Positions 47,901 to 56,985 of a stretch of DNA of 62,262 bases are shown piece by piece (the first letter of the stretch is position 1; the number at the start of each line of letters is the position of its first letter). Source of the stretch: K189A clade bacterium (GTDB lineage: Bacteria > Pseudomonadota > Gammaproteobacteria > Pseudomonadales > Azotimanducaceae). The stretch lies in assembly GCA_902631405.1 (NCBI GenBank), contig CACOYI010000006.1, forward strand, positions 1 through 62,262. Reading direction: 5' to 3'. The notes under the pieces were generated by a model that had not been told where the DNA came from, did not search any database, and saw only the letters and a list, made by a program, of their open reading frames with translations. Both the position numbers and the translations under genes were made by a program.

Positions 47901-48638
47901 TCCTACCTCGCCCTAAATTACCTTGAATCCCGAACGGACAAGATGAACCGTCTTGTAAAAGCGAATAAATCGGCAAGCCTCTACTATTCTACATTGGGCA
48001 GCGTTGGTGATCTTCAGGACCTCCTCAGCCTAGCGACAAGCTGGTTCTGCTTTTTCGAAGATCAAGAGTTGCCTACCAACAGGCGGTCCTTCGAGAAGAG
48101 ACTACAAGACAGGAAAGGCGATCTGTTGCCAATATTTGACGCCGTCTTTGCTTCTTTTGAGACAAGTCTTCGACTGCGTCACGAGATTATGTCTTTTATT
48201 GATCGGCTCGATTCTCCGACGCTACAGGAAACCAAAAGAGACTTAGTCTCGCACGTCGAGAGGCTCATGCCTCCCAACTTATTGACGAACGCTCCCCGCC
48301 GCTATCTCCTTGCGATCCCAAGGTACCTCTATGGCGTGCAATATCGAATTGAGCGCCTCGAGGGAAGGGTCTTGAAGGACCGAAAGATATTTGAGGGTTT
48401 GCAGGGCCTGCAGGCTAGATTCGATCATCTGGTGCTTTCTTCGCCCGAACGTGGGATGGCCTTCGATACTTTGAGGATGTTTATGGAGGAGTTACGATTG
48501 CGAACTTTCTGTGAGGGGGGCGAGCGGAGGTTTGATGACGCGGCTGGACGGGAGAGCGAAGCAGCATCTTGGAAAGTTTCGCAGAAAAAAGTTTCAGAAC
48601 TAATGCTAGTGGAAGAAAGGAGAGCGGGCTTACTTTAG
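44910..48638 (+). CDS. hrpA: ATP-dependent RNA helicase HrpA
   Basis: DEAH-box helicase, linked in E. coli to mRNA processing and rescue of collided ribosomes. It has 1242 residues (E. coli 1300). Walker A GETGSGKTTQLPK, DEAHERSLNIDLLLG, TSATI, LILTTNIAETSVT and QRAGRCGRLGPG define the helicase core. OB-fold and DUF3418-type C-terminal regions follow. The only in-frame start is TTG 44910; the frame is open back to 44820 without another common start codon, so the first residues are uncertain. Confidence 0.95.
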   Translation: MRVNSELPIAREKENIVKLLRSNQVLIVVGETGSGKTTQLPKILIQTGIGSNGAIAHTQPRRIAAISIAKRIAQETGANLGKEIGYSIRFDDRSSSGALLKLVTDGLLLNELRTDRYLDKYSGLIIDEAHERSLNIDLLLGYVKEIIKRRPEFRVVVTSATISGEQFSRFFDGAPIIDVAGRSYPISIQYREPKEELLEQIVDVVKEIEKQESKLAPDILVFFPGAREISDAVEFLRKRFAGQLEVLALYSRLSQSDQLRVFERKGSKRRLILTTNIAETSVTVPGIGFVIDLGLARVNRFSQRSKIQRLVTEEISQASADQRAGRCGRLGPGICYRLYTEEVYQNKPLFPDPEIMRVNLASVLIQMRFLGLGEPQNFAFIDPPEKAALDSAERLLTELRATKRKELTKLGRKIARFPLDPRLAASLISAPDFGSLTELLTLVSFLSLQDIRERPIEHAHKADEAHQKFVDARSDFLTILKMWDWIEKAKREESKSSFKKTLKKNFLSFRRTAEWSETRDQLARICKKLGLQANTDKASYKAVHIPIIIGNLSNLARLKDRTQYQGARNQSLMIFPGSGLFKKKHAWIVSTEIIETSRIYARDAASIRTSWVEQCSRHLQRERFEDPHWSKKRGEVMAYQSISLYGLLLVEKRRKPLANKDPRLCREIFLDAMVAGELLKVRSFVLENKKLLEEVQRIEDKTRMGGKGVNESDLLKFYASKIPEEIISESQLARWLDEIEPNVLRELYLDRQDVLTNLGGFPSADLFPNHFVTGGISFALRYRFAPGESDDGVTMEVPIGLLSAVSDEDLNWPIPAFLSPTLESLLRSLPREFRRKLQPMEESVDMLISQMHSRKMYRRGRFIGAVVEIINDLFGWHLADSSFDQNRVGSELRTAVRVLDEKNNEICFGKDLQEVRDSLHSTKNSDRESERVLREASNFEEFGLTRFPDRKLEDQLLVQADVGPKLFFPGLVSRVESLNLVLFDDRVERDREIRRAFSYLALNYLESRTDKMNRLVKANKSASLYYSTLGSVGDLQDLLSLATSWFCFFEDQELPTNRRSFEKRLQDRKGDLLPIFDAVFASFETSLRLRHEIMSFIDRLDSPTLQETKRDLVSHVERLMPPNLLTNAPRRYLLAIPRYLYGVQYRIERLEGRVLKDRKIFEGLQGLQARFDHLVLSSPERGMAFDTLRMFMEELRLRTFCEGGERRFDDAAGRESEAASWKVSQKKVSELMLVEERRAGLL

Positions 48639-48653
48639 GCGGACATTTTTTGT
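48632..48653. terminator. Weak inverted repeat between convergent hrpA and terB-like gene
   Basis: GACA and TGTC flank a T-rich 5-nt loop, with TTTA/TAAA continuing the pairing outside a bulge. It covers the 15-bp gap between convergent genes and could act as a bidirectional terminator; the stem is short. Confidence 0.3.
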
Positions 48654-49496
48654 CTAAATTGTCTTGGCTTTTTCTACACTCTCTTTCGGAACCATCAAGA
48701 GTGAGGCTATTTCGGAGATATCGAACTCTTCATATCGGTCAATTTCGCCGTCCGCTTTGGCGATCTTCCACAGCCCCTGTATCAATTGAAATTTATCCTG
48801 ATCATCCATGTTCTCGTTCAAAAAGCTGGTGAAAGAATGTAAGCCGCCAGATTGTGTAACCAACTTTTCCGCCTTTGACATATTTTCTGCCGCGGCTTCT
48901 TCGTCGATCTCAAAAAGGTGGACGAGATGTGCTTTGCCCGCCTCTATCTCTTGCGGGTCAATCTTACCATCCGATTTGACTAACTCCATGAACAGAATGG
49001 CTGTGGCCAGCGGCCTGTTCACGTATCCGCCAGAGCTTCCATCTTCGCGCAAAATGTCCTCAACGAACTGCACTTTGGAAACAATATTTGATGCTACGAG
49101 TTTCTCATACGGGATCTTAAAAAGAACCGCAATGTTCCTGACCTCGTGTTCCTCATATCGGTCGGCATCGTCGTCCGCCTGCGCAACCTGCCAGAGCACT
49201 CGAACGATGACGAATCGCTCGTCCGCATTCAGCTTCTGATTAAGAAACTCGGTAAAAAAACTCAACCCAGGGTTCAAATCTAACACTTCGTTTCCTTTCT
49301 TGAGGATTGGCTGGAGCTCCTCTTCGGACATACCAAATAAATCGTTCAACATTTCGAAGATTTTTTTGTTTTCTTTATCCGTTATTTCGTTATCCGCCCT
49401 TGCGAGGGACAATAGCAGGCATGACACGGCCAGCTGCACGTTTAGTTTTACTCGAAGCAGATCGTCGCTGAGATAATTTTGGGTTTCTGCGTTCAA
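48654..49496 (-). CDS. Protein with two TerB-like domains
   Basis: It has 280 residues and two all-helical TerB-like (tellurite-resistance/DjlA N-terminal type) units, about residues 15-130 and 145-278. Each unit has two acidic metal-binding-like motifs: ADNEITDKE and ADDDADRYEE in the first, SDGKIDPQE and ADGEIDRYEE in the second. No signal peptide or membrane span is visible, so it is probably cytoplasmic. It is the last gene after dusA and a one-domain paralogue, so the two TerB genes probably arose by duplication. Function unknown; TerB domains bind Ca2+ and act near the membrane in other systems. Confidence 0.8.
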   Translation of the reverse strand: MNAETQNYLSDDLLRVKLNVQLAVSCLLLSLARADNEITDKENKKIFEMLNDLFGMSEEELQPILKKGNEVLDLNPGLSFFTEFLNQKLNADERFVIVRVLWQVAQADDDADRYEEHEVRNIAVLFKIPYEKLVASNIVSKVQFVEDILREDGSSGGYVNRPLATAILFMELVKSDGKIDPQEIEAGKAHLVHLFEIDEEAAAENMSKAEKLVTQSGGLHSFTSFLNENMDDQDKFQLIQGLWKIAKADGEIDRYEEFDISEIASLLMVPKESVEKAKTI

Positions 49497-49536
49497 ATCG
49501 TTGTCCCTTTTTGGCGGTTAGAACCCCGTTTTCACT

Positions 49537-49986
49537 CTACGCCTGCGGTTTCTTAGCGGAAAGTTTAGCTTCAATAAATTTGCTATGCGGGACGTACAAG
49601 AGTTCTGAGATATTCCGTATCTGGTGTTCCTCCAGAGCGTCAATCGAATCATCTTTCCTTGCAACCTCCCAGAGAGCCAATATTATTGAAAACTTCTGGT
49701 CTGCTGCAAGGTTTTCGTTGAGCAAAGAAGTAAATTGCTGCAGTCCAACACTTTCGTTGACCAGAACTTTTCCCTCTTCTAAGAGCGCGTTAGCTTGATG
49801 ATCATCTAAACTGAAAATCTCAGAGAGTTTCTTTGCACTGACCTCCATCTCCTCATCGCTAATTGTGTGGTCGGCCCAACTCACCTCCATCATTAAGGTA
49901 GCTGCCGCCAGCGGTATGTCCAGCTCATTTTCCTCTTCGAGGTCGCTAGAAGCTTTGAATAGATACGCTTTTATTTTTTGAAACAC
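49537..49986 (-). CDS. Single-domain TerB-like protein
   Basis: It has 149 residues. One TerB-like unit carries acidic motifs ADHTISDEE and KDDSIDALEE, plus SLLNENLAADQKFSIILALWEVA, closely matching both halves of the neighbouring two-domain protein. The start is GTG 49986, one base after the dusA stop with GAGG upstream, so it is translated with dusA. Biological role unknown. Confidence 0.8.
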   Translation of the reverse strand: MFQKIKAYLFKASSDLEEENELDIPLAAATLMMEVSWADHTISDEEMEVSAKKLSEIFSLDDHQANALLEEGKVLVNESVGLQQFTSLLNENLAADQKFSIILALWEVARKDDSIDALEEHQIRNISELLYVPHSKFIEAKLSAKKPQA

Positions 49987-49987
49987 G

Positions 49988-50974
49988 CTATACCTCGATT
50001 TGTTCGATTGCTTTATTAATCAAAGCGAAATCATTATTAGATAGGGCTATATTATCGCTAAGTATTTGTCGAAACTTTCTAGCGCCCTTTTTGCCGTGAA
50101 AAGCATGGAGAAGGGGCTTGGTCAAATCTCTTAATTTAGTGCCTTTCATGACTTGATCTTCAGCGTATCGCGCATATTTACTAACGATGCTCTTCTCATC
50201 ACTTATTGTTGTTCCACAGAGCTCGTTATCTATTTCCGACAGAATTCTCGGCTGGTGGTAAGCGGCGCGGCCTAGCATGACCCCGTCGGCCCAATTGAGC
50301 ATACTTTTTGCGGTTTCAACAGATTGAATGCCTCCATTGATAATGAGTTCAAGGTCGGGGAAAAGCTCTTTGATTTTGCTACCCATCGAATAATTTAAGG
50401 GTGGGATCGCCCGGTTCTGCGCAGGTGTTAAACTCCCGAGAATCGCTTTCCTGGCATGCAGATAAACTCGATCGCAACCGGCCTGATATAATGATGTCAT
50501 AAAATCTTGGAACCTTTCTTCGGTATAGAGATTTTCTGAGGTCCCTTTCTCAACTCCTATTCGACATTTTACTGAAATGAGCAGGTTTGTAACTTCACTC
50601 ATGGCTTTGACGCATTCGGCCACAAGTTCAGGCTGCAGCATAAGAGATGCGCCAAAAGAGCCAGATTGAACTCTGTCTGACGGGCACCCAACATTTAGAT
50701 TAATCTCGTCGTAACCGTAATCCTCTGCAATGACACAGCATTTTGATAGTTCGTTCGGGTCATTACCGCCGAGTTGAAGTGCGATGGCGTGTTCTTCGGT
50801 ATTGAAGGCCAAACGATCGTCTTGGCCATACAAAATTGCGCCTGTCGTAACCATTTCAGTGAAAAGTAAAGCGTTAGGGCTATATAACCGATGCAAATAT
50901 CGACAGTGTTTATCCGTCCAAGCCATCATTGGAGCGACGCAGAAACGACTATTGGGTCGAGTTTTGATTTTCAT
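49988..50974 (-). CDS. dusA: tRNA-dihydrouridine synthase A
   Basis: FMN enzyme that reduces U20/U20a in tRNA. It has 328 residues in a TIM barrel. Key segments are FCVAPMMAWTDKHCRYLHRL at the N-terminus (the DusA subgroup), the catalytic Cys in LNVGCPSDRVQ, and the FMN-binding INGGIQSVETA and VMLGRAAYHQP. It leads a minus-strand operon with two TerB-like genes and is divergent from lpxC across a 225-bp AT-rich gap. Confidence 0.95.
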   Translation of the reverse strand: MKIKTRPNSRFCVAPMMAWTDKHCRYLHRLYSPNALLFTEMVTTGAILYGQDDRLAFNTEEHAIALQLGGNDPNELSKCCVIAEDYGYDEINLNVGCPSDRVQSGSFGASLMLQPELVAECVKAMSEVTNLLISVKCRIGVEKGTSENLYTEERFQDFMTSLYQAGCDRVYLHARKAILGSLTPAQNRAIPPLNYSMGSKIKELFPDLELIINGGIQSVETAKSMLNWADGVMLGRAAYHQPRILSEIDNELCGTTISDEKSIVSKYARYAEDQVMKGTKLRDLTKPLLHAFHGKKGARKFRQILSDNIALSNNDFALINKAIEQIEV

Positions 50975-51158
50975 ATCTACAAAGCTTTTCTGAACTATTG
51001 GGTTCGAAATGTCTTAACGTGCCAAGCATCTTAGAAGAATTCTAGAGAATGAGTGAAACAATTTGAAACATATTGATTAAACCAGTTTCATTTTTACCGA
51101 TGTTTTTCTTCAGTATTTCTTCATTTTTTAGTGATTCGGATATACAATTCCGGCGCTC

Positions 51159-51178
51159 AGCCCCAGCCAAGAGGGGCT
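51159..51178 (+). promoter_or_regulatory. Stem-loop in the lpxC leader
   Basis: AGCCCC (51159-51164) and GGGGCT (51173-51178) form a perfect 6-bp GC-rich stem with an 8-nt loop, ending 21 nt before the lpxC ATG. A possible -10 (TACAAT, 51143-51148) lies just upstream. No clear Shine-Dalgarno follows. It may affect initiation or be a transcription pause; no U-run follows, so it is not a terminator. Confidence 0.4.
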
Positions 51179-51199
51179 TAAAAACAAACAAGTTATAAG

Positions 51200-52120
51200 A
51201 TGTTGAATCAAAGAACGATAGCTAAAGCGGTCCATGCGATAGGAGTCGGAGTCCACTCTGCCGAAAAAGTTCGGCTCACTCTGCGTCCGGCTGAAGAAAA
51301 TAGCGGTATACGCTTTGTTCGGTCCGACTTGCCAGAAATGAATCCGATCCAAGCACATGCGGAGAACGTATCTGATACGATGCTGTCGACTTCTATTGGT
51401 GACAGCTCCTTGCAAGTGGCTACGGTGGAACATCTCATGGCTGCACTATGGGGGATGGGTATCGATAACATCATCATCGAGTTGTCTGCCCACGAAGTCC
51501 CAATACTCGATGGCAGCGCAGCGCCGTTCATGGATTTGATTGTTTCTGCCGGCATTGTTGAGCAGAAGGGCAGGAAGCAATTCATTAGAATCAAACGTGA
51601 GGTCAGGGTTACCCAGGGTGATGGCCATGCCTCCCTAAAGCCATATGCAGGTTTCAAGGGATCTTATACTTTTGTCTCCAATCATCAGGCCTACGCGAGC
51701 TTTCCCAAGAGCGTTTCTTTAGATTTTTCCAGCGTCTCGTTCGTCGAGTCCGTTGGAGGTGCTCGAAGCTTCGGCTTAATGGAAGAATTGTCGCAGGCGC
51801 AAGCCATTAACAAATGCTTAGGATCAAGTTTAGAGAACGCCGTTGGTGTTACAATTGACGGAGTAGTGAACCCCGAGGGATTGCGTTTTGATGATGAATT
51901 CGTGAGACACAAGCTTCTAGATGCAATAGGTGACCTATATCTTCTGGGCAAACCGATACTGGGAGAATTTGAAGGATACGCGTCTGGCCACTCTTTGAAT
52001 AACAAGCTAGCAAGAGCCTTGTTGAGGTGTGAAGATGCATGGGATCTGGTAGATTTCGATGTCAACGCTGGTAACCTGATACAGCCGATTATTCATCCGG
52101 AGATCGTCAGCGCCGGGTAG
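51200..52120 (+). CDS. lpxC: UDP-3-O-acyl-N-acetylglucosamine deacetylase
   Basis: Committed Zn2+-dependent step of lipid A synthesis. It has 306 residues. Zinc ligands are His78 (TVEHLMAAL), His237 and Asp241 (VRHKLLDAIGD); the catalytic His264 is in SGHSLNN. The fold motifs GVGVHSAEKV and VPILDGSAAPF are intact. In most gammaproteobacteria lpxC ends the mur/fts cluster after ftsZ; here it stands alone between dusA and nqrA. Confidence 0.97.
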   Translation: MLNQRTIAKAVHAIGVGVHSAEKVRLTLRPAEENSGIRFVRSDLPEMNPIQAHAENVSDTMLSTSIGDSSLQVATVEHLMAALWGMGIDNIIIELSAHEVPILDGSAAPFMDLIVSAGIVEQKGRKQFIRIKREVRVTQGDGHASLKPYAGFKGSYTFVSNHQAYASFPKSVSLDFSSVSFVESVGGARSFGLMEELSQAQAINKCLGSSLENAVGVTIDGVVNPEGLRFDDEFVRHKLLDAIGDLYLLGKPILGEFEGYASGHSLNNKLARALLRCEDAWDLVDFDVNAGNLIQPIIHPEIVSAG

Positions 52121-52183
52121 GCACAATTTCTCGCTTGTCTTAGTAGAGGCCCAGATATTTTCGTGTCAAAGGACCCAATTTTA

Positions 52184-52212
52184 TTGGCAAGGAACCGTTA
52201 GACACTTATACT
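52184..52212 (+). promoter_or_regulatory. Sigma-70 promoter candidate for the nqr operon
   Basis: TTGGCA (52184-52189) and TATACT (52207-52212) are each one mismatch from consensus and are separated by 17 nt. They lie about 90 nt upstream of nqrA in the 179-bp gap after lpxC. The -35 is inside a short inverted repeat (CCAA ... TTGG). Confidence 0.65.
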
Positions 52213-52299
52213 TTCGACCTGTCAATTGGTGGTTAATTTCTAAGATTCAAGTTAAGACGACCCCCGTGTATAGATTCAACAATTTTGGGCACCAAAGGT

Positions 52300-53664
52300 A
52301 TGGTTTTAGGTAGCCATATCAAGATAAAGAAGGGTCTCAATCTGCCGATAAAAGGCGCGGCGGCCCAGACGCCCATCGTTCCCCGACCCACCAGACAGAT
52401 AGCGGTTTTAGGGCCAGACTTTCTCGGCATGAAACCGACTATGTTCGTCCAAGAGGGCGACCAAGTCTCGGCAGGAAGCCTTTTATTCACTGACAAAAAA
52501 ACCGATGGCGTGCGGTATACATCTCCTGTTGACGGTCAAGTAGCTGAAATTCGTAGGGGAGCGAAAAGAGCTCTTCTCGGAGTCATAATTGATGTGGCGC
52601 AGGATTACACTTCCAAAGCGGAAAGACTGAGGTCGCTGGAGGATCTAGGTGCGCTCTCTGAAGAAGCGGCGAAAGACAAATTGCTTGAATCGGGACTTTG
52701 GACAGCGCTCCGAACGAGACCTTTTTCGAGGGTGCCTGACCCAAAAACGAAGCCAAGTTCTATTTTTGTTACTGCTATAGATACTAATCCATTGGCAACC
52801 GACCCAGAGCCGATATTGCTCGCCAGGTTAGATAATCTTAAGGCTGGACTGCACGTCCTTTCCTTGCTAACCGAGGGAAATGTAAATTTATGTTTGGCGC
52901 CTGGTTCGAAATTGTTGGATAAGTTGGACGATCAAACCTCTGTCGTGAGCCACCAGTTTGAGGGAATCCATCCGGCCGGACTGCCCGGCACTCATATACA
53001 TTTCGTCGATCCTGTCAGCGCGAGCAAAACGGTTTGGTATTTGGGTTACCAAGACGTAATTGCTATCGGCTACTTGTTCTTAACGGATCGTATAGAATCT
53101 GAACGGGTCATCTCCCTAGCGGGTCCTGGAGCGAAGGAGCCAAAAGTGTTGAGGACTTACCTCGGCGCAAGCTTAAGTGAACTCACGGATGGCGAGTTGC
53201 TCGACGGAGAACAGCGATTGATCTCCGGCTCGGTGCTGTCGGGGAGAGCTGCTGGAGAGGGAGCCCCCTTTTTGGGCAGGTACCATCTTCAGGTCTCTAT
53301 CCTGCCGGAAAACAGAGAGCGAAAGTTGATCGGCTGGTTCCGCCCTGGCTTCAAGCAACATTCGGTATTTCCGACTTATATCTCCAAGTGGTTAGGGGAG
53401 AAGGATGTGGACTTTACCACCGCTATGGGAAGCCCACGAGCGATCGTGCCGATAGGAATGTTTGACCAGGTGATGCCCATGGACATCTTGGCTACTCCTT
53501 TGATGAAGAGCCTCGTTGTTGGTGATGTTGAAAAGGCAATCGAGTTGGGTTGCCTAGAGTTGGATGAAGAGGACATATCACTTTGTACTTATGCGTGCCC
53601 GGGGAAACACGAATACGGCCCCGTGCTGCGAGAGTTACTGACAAATATTGAGAAGGAAGGATAA
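52300..53664 (+). CDS. nqrA: Na+-translocating NADH:quinone reductase subunit A
   Basis: Cytoplasmic subunit of Na+-NQR. It has 454 residues from ATG 52300. The N-terminal [15 protein letters not shown] and the later [35 protein letters not shown]-type and C-terminal [16 protein letters not shown] motifs distinguish NqrA from RnfC. A TTG five codons upstream (52285) is an alternative start; neither has a strong Shine-Dalgarno. nqrA opens a six-gene operon. Confidence 0.96.
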   Translation: MVLGSHIKIKKGLNLPIKGAAAQTPIVPRPTRQIAVLGPDFLGMKPTMFVQEGDQVSAGSLLFTDKKTDGVRYTSPVDGQVAEIRRGAKRALLGVIIDVAQDYTSKAERLRSLEDLGALSEEAAKDKLLESGLWTALRTRPFSRVPDPKTKPSSIFVTAIDTNPLATDPEPILLARLDNLKAGLHVLSLLTEGNVNLCLAPGSKLLDKLDDQTSVVSHQFEGIHPAGLPGTHIHFVDPVSASKTVWYLGYQDVIAIGYLFLTDRIESERVISLAGPGAKEPKVLRTYLGASLSELTDGELLDGEQRLISGSVLSGRAAGEGAPFLGRYHLQVSILPENRERKLIGWFRPGFKQHSVFPTYISKWLGEKDVDFTTAMGSPRAIVPIGMFDQVMPMDILATPLMKSLVVGDVEKAIELGCLELDEEDISLCTYACPGKHEYGPVLRELLTNIEKEG

Positions 53665-53671
53665 AACGTAT

Positions 53672-54859
53672 ATGGGTCTAAGATCATTTATGGACGAAAT
53701 CGCGCCTCATTTTGAGGAGGGCGGCAAGCTACGTTTTGCTTATCCAGCTTACGAGGCGGTAGACACGGCTTTGTACACGCCAGGATTTGTAACTGGGGGA
53801 AGTAGTCACGTTAGAGATGGCATGGACAATAAACGAATCATGCTAACGGTTTGGGTTTGTGCGTTTATCCCCGTTTTTGTCGGAAGTTATGTTTGGGGCC
53901 TTAATGCCTTAACTGCAATGGCAGAGGTAGGCAAAACAGAAATAGAAGGTTGGCAGAGTATTTTCCTAAACTTGCTCATTACGACCGATCCAAAAAGTAT
54001 CTGGAATTGCCTAATTTACGGGCTTGGTCATTTTCTCCCTCTTTATGCGTGGGTTTTTGTAGTAGGGATTGCGGCGGAATGGTTATTCGCAACAAAAAGA
54101 GGGCATGAAATAGGCGAGGGTTACTTTGTCACCTCAATCCTCTTTACACTCTCTCTTCCTCCTACGATTCCATATTGGATGGCGGCGGTCGGTGTTTTGT
54201 TTGGTGTAATTGTCGCAAAAGAAGTTTTTGGGGGAATAGGGAAAAACTTTTTAAACCCCGCTTTGACTGGAAGAGCATTTCTTTATTTTGCCTACCCGGC
54301 TCAAATGTCGGGAGATCAAGTATGGGTAGCAGTAGATGGGGTTAGTCAGGCTACTCCTCTGGGAAATGCGGCTATAGGTCTAGATTATGGAGTGGATTGG
54401 ATGTCTGCCTTTATTGGGCTGATGCCAGGATCAATAGGAGAGACTTCAACGCTAGCGATTCTCATTGCAGCGGCCTTGTTGTGTGCAACTAGAATCGCCT
54501 CGTGGAGAGTCATGGCAGGCGTTTTTGCGGGAATGGTTTTAACCGCAACCTTATTCAATCTAATAGGCTCCGATAGCAATCCCATGTTTGAAATGCCTTG
54601 GTATTGGCACTTGGTCCTCGGCGGGTTCGCGTTTGGAATGGTTTTTATGGCAACGGATCCGGTATCTGCTGCGATGACCAACAACGGCCGAATATATTAT
54701 GGGTTGCTGATTGGTTTTATGTGCGTGTTGATAAGAGTCGTCAACCCAGCTTTTCCTGAAGGGATGATGCTCGCGATTTTGTTTGGTAATTTGTTCGCCC
54801 CACTTTTTGACGATTATGTGATGCAGGCGAACATAAAAAGGAGGCTGGCGCGTGGCTGA
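53672..54859 (+). CDS. nqrB: Na+-translocating NADH:quinone reductase subunit B
   Basis: Membrane subunit with about ten spans carrying covalent FMN and riboflavin. It has 395 residues from ATG 53672, with GAAGGAAGG upstream. [11 protein letters not shown], the [18 protein letters not shown] segment and [10 protein letters not shown] are typical. The FMN-accepting Thr should be Thr228 in [11 protein letters not shown]. There the usual Gly before Ala-Thr (SGAT/TGAT) is Gln. The 3' end overlaps nqrC by 8 bp. Confidence 0.97.
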   Translation: MGLRSFMDEIAPHFEEGGKLRFAYPAYEAVDTALYTPGFVTGGSSHVRDGMDNKRIMLTVWVCAFIPVFVGSYVWGLNALTAMAEVGKTEIEGWQSIFLNLLITTDPKSIWNCLIYGLGHFLPLYAWVFVVGIAAEWLFATKRGHEIGEGYFVTSILFTLSLPPTIPYWMAAVGVLFGVIVAKEVFGGIGKNFLNPALTGRAFLYFAYPAQMSGDQVWVAVDGVSQATPLGNAAIGLDYGVDWMSAFIGLMPGSIGETSTLAILIAAALLCATRIASWRVMAGVFAGMVLTATLFNLIGSDSNPMFEMPWYWHLVLGGFAFGMVFMATDPVSAAMTNNGRIYYGLLIGFMCVLIRVVNPAFPEGMMLAILFGNLFAPLFDDYVMQANIKRRLARG

Positions 54860-55682
54860 GGAAGAAAACACCTACAATCGTGATAGCCTGAAAAATACGT
54901 TCATTGTAGCGTTCTTGCTTTGTCTGGTTTGCTCCGTTGTTGTTTCTGGTATGGCAGCCTTTCTAAAACCAATTCAAAAGTACAACAAAGAGTTGGACAT
55001 CAAAAAAAATATCCTCACTTCCGCAGGGCTTTTGGTGGAAGGCAGTGACGTTGGATCTCAGGGGGAGTCTATAGAAGAACTTTTCGCGGAATTCCAGGTC
55101 AGAGCAATAGACTTAAAGACGGGTGAGTTTGTTGAATCTGTTGATGTGGCAACTTACGACCCTATCAAAGCGGCGAGAGACCCCAGCGTATCCGTAGCTT
55201 TATCTACCGACGACGATATTGCTACCTTGAGGCGGCTCGAGAACACCTCTCTGGCATATATCAAGATGAAAAATGGAGTGCTCGACAAACTGGTTATTCC
55301 AGTGAGGGGATACGGCTTATGGGGAACCCTCTACGGATACTTGGCCCTTGAGGGTAATCTACAGACTATATCTGGTCTTGGCTTTTATCAGCACAAGGAA
55401 ACACCGGGGCTGGGTGGGGAGGTGGATAATTCTAAGTGGAAGAAGAGCTGGCAGGGCGTATCTCTTTTCGCGCAGGGAGAACCCTCCGTGCGCTTGGTGA
55501 AGCAAAGGTCGACACCCGGTTCTACCGAAGCCGCCTACGAGGTGGATGCTCTATCTGGCGCGACCTTCACGACGAAAGGGGTCGAAAACATGATTAACTT
55601 TTGGGCGGGGGATCTGGGTTTTGGTCCTCTGATACAAAAACTACGAGAGAAAAACGCGGGGGAGCTCGCTGCGGCGAGATAG
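54852..55682 (+). CDS. nqrC: Na+-translocating NADH:quinone reductase subunit C
   Basis: Periplasmic FMN protein anchored by an N-terminal helix (about residues 14-36). It has 276 residues. [22 protein letters not shown] and the flavinylation motif [16 protein letters not shown], with the FMN Thr, are intact. The start is GTG 54852 inside nqrB. Confidence 0.97.
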   Translation: MAEEENTYNRDSLKNTFIVAFLLCLVCSVVVSGMAAFLKPIQKYNKELDIKKNILTSAGLLVEGSDVGSQGESIEELFAEFQVRAIDLKTGEFVESVDVATYDPIKAARDPSVSVALSTDDDIATLRRLENTSLAYIKMKNGVLDKLVIPVRGYGLWGTLYGYLALEGNLQTISGLGFYQHKETPGLGGEVDNSKWKKSWQGVSLFAQGEPSVRLVKQRSTPGSTEAAYEVDALSGATFTTKGVENMINFWAGDLGFGPLIQKLREKNAGELAAAR

Positions 55683-55684
55683 GT

Positions 55685-56347
55685 ATGGCAAGTCAAACAG
55701 AAGTGCTAATTGATCCTATTTTTAACAATAACCCGATTGCTTTGCAGGTTTTAGGGATCTGCTCAGCACTTGCAGTAACGATTAGTATGTCTACAACGAC
55801 GGTTATGTGTTTAGCCGTCTTGTTCGTGACGACCATGTCTAATTTAGCGGTCTCACTTGTAAGAAATTACATTCCCACTAACATTCGCATTATCGTACAG
55901 ATGACAATCATAGCCTCTCTCGTCATTGTCGTAGATCAGGTGCTTCAGGCGGTTGCGTATGATATTTCAAAGCAGCTTTCGGTTTTTGTATCTTTGATCA
56001 TTACAAACTGTATCGTCATGGGCCGGGCTGAGGCATTCGCGATGCAAAACGGGCCTTGGATGTCCACGCTGGATGGTTTTGGAAATGCGCTGGGATACAG
56101 TGTGATTTTGATAGGCGTCGCGCTTGTAAGAGAGCCCTTGGGAGCTGGAACATTATTTGGGATGGAAATTATCCCGACTGTTGCTAACGGCGGTTGGTAT
56201 GAACCTAACGGAATGTTCCTTCTGGCCCCCAGTGCCTTCTTTATAATAGGTTTCTTCATCTGGGCGATTCGGGCCTGGAAGACAGACCAAGTGGAGGAGG
56301 AAGAGTTCGAGATTGCGCCAAATATCCAGTACAAAGAGGCGGCCTAG
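55685..56347 (+). CDS. nqrD: Na+-translocating NADH:quinone reductase subunit D
   Basis: Six-span membrane subunit of 220 residues that, with NqrE, holds the intramembrane Fe-S centre. The ATG at 55685 ([32 protein letters not shown]) is 2 nt after the nqrC stop; the frame is open further upstream but that part lies inside nqr[15 protein letters not shown] carries the conserved Cys. Confidence 0.97.
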   Translation: MASQTEVLIDPIFNNNPIALQVLGICSALAVTISMSTTTVMCLAVLFVTTMSNLAVSLVRNYIPTNIRIIVQMTIIASLVIVVDQVLQAVAYDISKQLSVFVSLIITNCIVMGRAEAFAMQNGPWMSTLDGFGNALGYSVILIGVALVREPLGAGTLFGMEIIPTVANGGWYEPNGMFLLAPSAFFIIGFFIWAIRAWKTDQVEEEEFEIAPNIQYKEAA

Positions 56348-56349
56348 TT

Positions 56350-56958
56350 ATGGACCACTATCTAGGACTTTTTATTAGGGCCGTATTCATCGAAAATATG
56401 GCCCTCGCCTTCTTCCTGGGGATGTGTACTTTCATCGCGGTTTCAAAAAAGATATCGACCGCCTTGGGCCTGGGGATTGCTGTGATTGTCGTTTTAGCGA
56501 TCACGGTTCCGCTCAACAATCTGATTTATAACTTCTTGTTAAAAGAAGGCGCACTCGCGTGGGCTGGCTTTCCTGATGTGGATTTGAGCTTTCTTGGTGT
56601 TTTGGCTTATATCGGCGTCATAGCCGCGATGGTTCAGATCCTAGAGATGGTTCTGGATAAGTATGTTCCTGTACTATACAACGCTTTAGGGGTTTTTCTT
56701 CCTCTCATAACTGTGAACTGCGCGATACTCGGTGCCTCTTTAATGATGATCGATCAAGGGCAAACTTTCGCAGAATCTGTTGTCTTTGGTCTGGGGGCCG
56801 GGGTTGGCTGGGCGTTGGCGATTGTTGCTCTGGCAGGTGTAAGAGAGAAATTAAAATACAGTGATGTCCCAGAAGGGTTGAGGGGATTGGGGATAACCTT
56901 TGTCTCCGTTGGTCTGATAAGCTTATGCTTCCTGTCTTTTGGCGGGATTGATGTTTAA
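56350..56958 (+). CDS. nqrE: Na+-translocating NADH:quinone reductase subunit E
   Basis: Six-span membrane subunit of 202 residues, homologous to NqrD in inverted topology. [20 protein letters not shown] and [12 protein letters not shown] contain the conserved Cys residues of the shared Fe-S site. It starts 2 nt after nqrD. Confidence 0.97.
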   Translation: MDHYLGLFIRAVFIENMALAFFLGMCTFIAVSKKISTALGLGIAVIVVLAITVPLNNLIYNFLLKEGALAWAGFPDVDLSFLGVLAYIGVIAAMVQILEMVLDKYVPVLYNALGVFLPLITVNCAILGASLMMIDQGQTFAESVVFGLGAGVGWALAIVALAGVREKLKYSDVPEGLRGLGITFVSVGLISLCFLSFGGIDV

Positions 56959-56985
56959 ATCTTTAAAAGAAAGTTTATGGAGTGA

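Noticed and set aside
48808..49239. 143-residue plus-strand ORF opposite the two-domain TerB gene
   Set aside because: Antisense shadow; composition (Ser/Cys/Thr-rich) mirrors the complementary coding strand.
51208..51657. 149-residue minus-strand ORF within lpxC
   Set aside because: Antisense shadow of lpxC with no motif.
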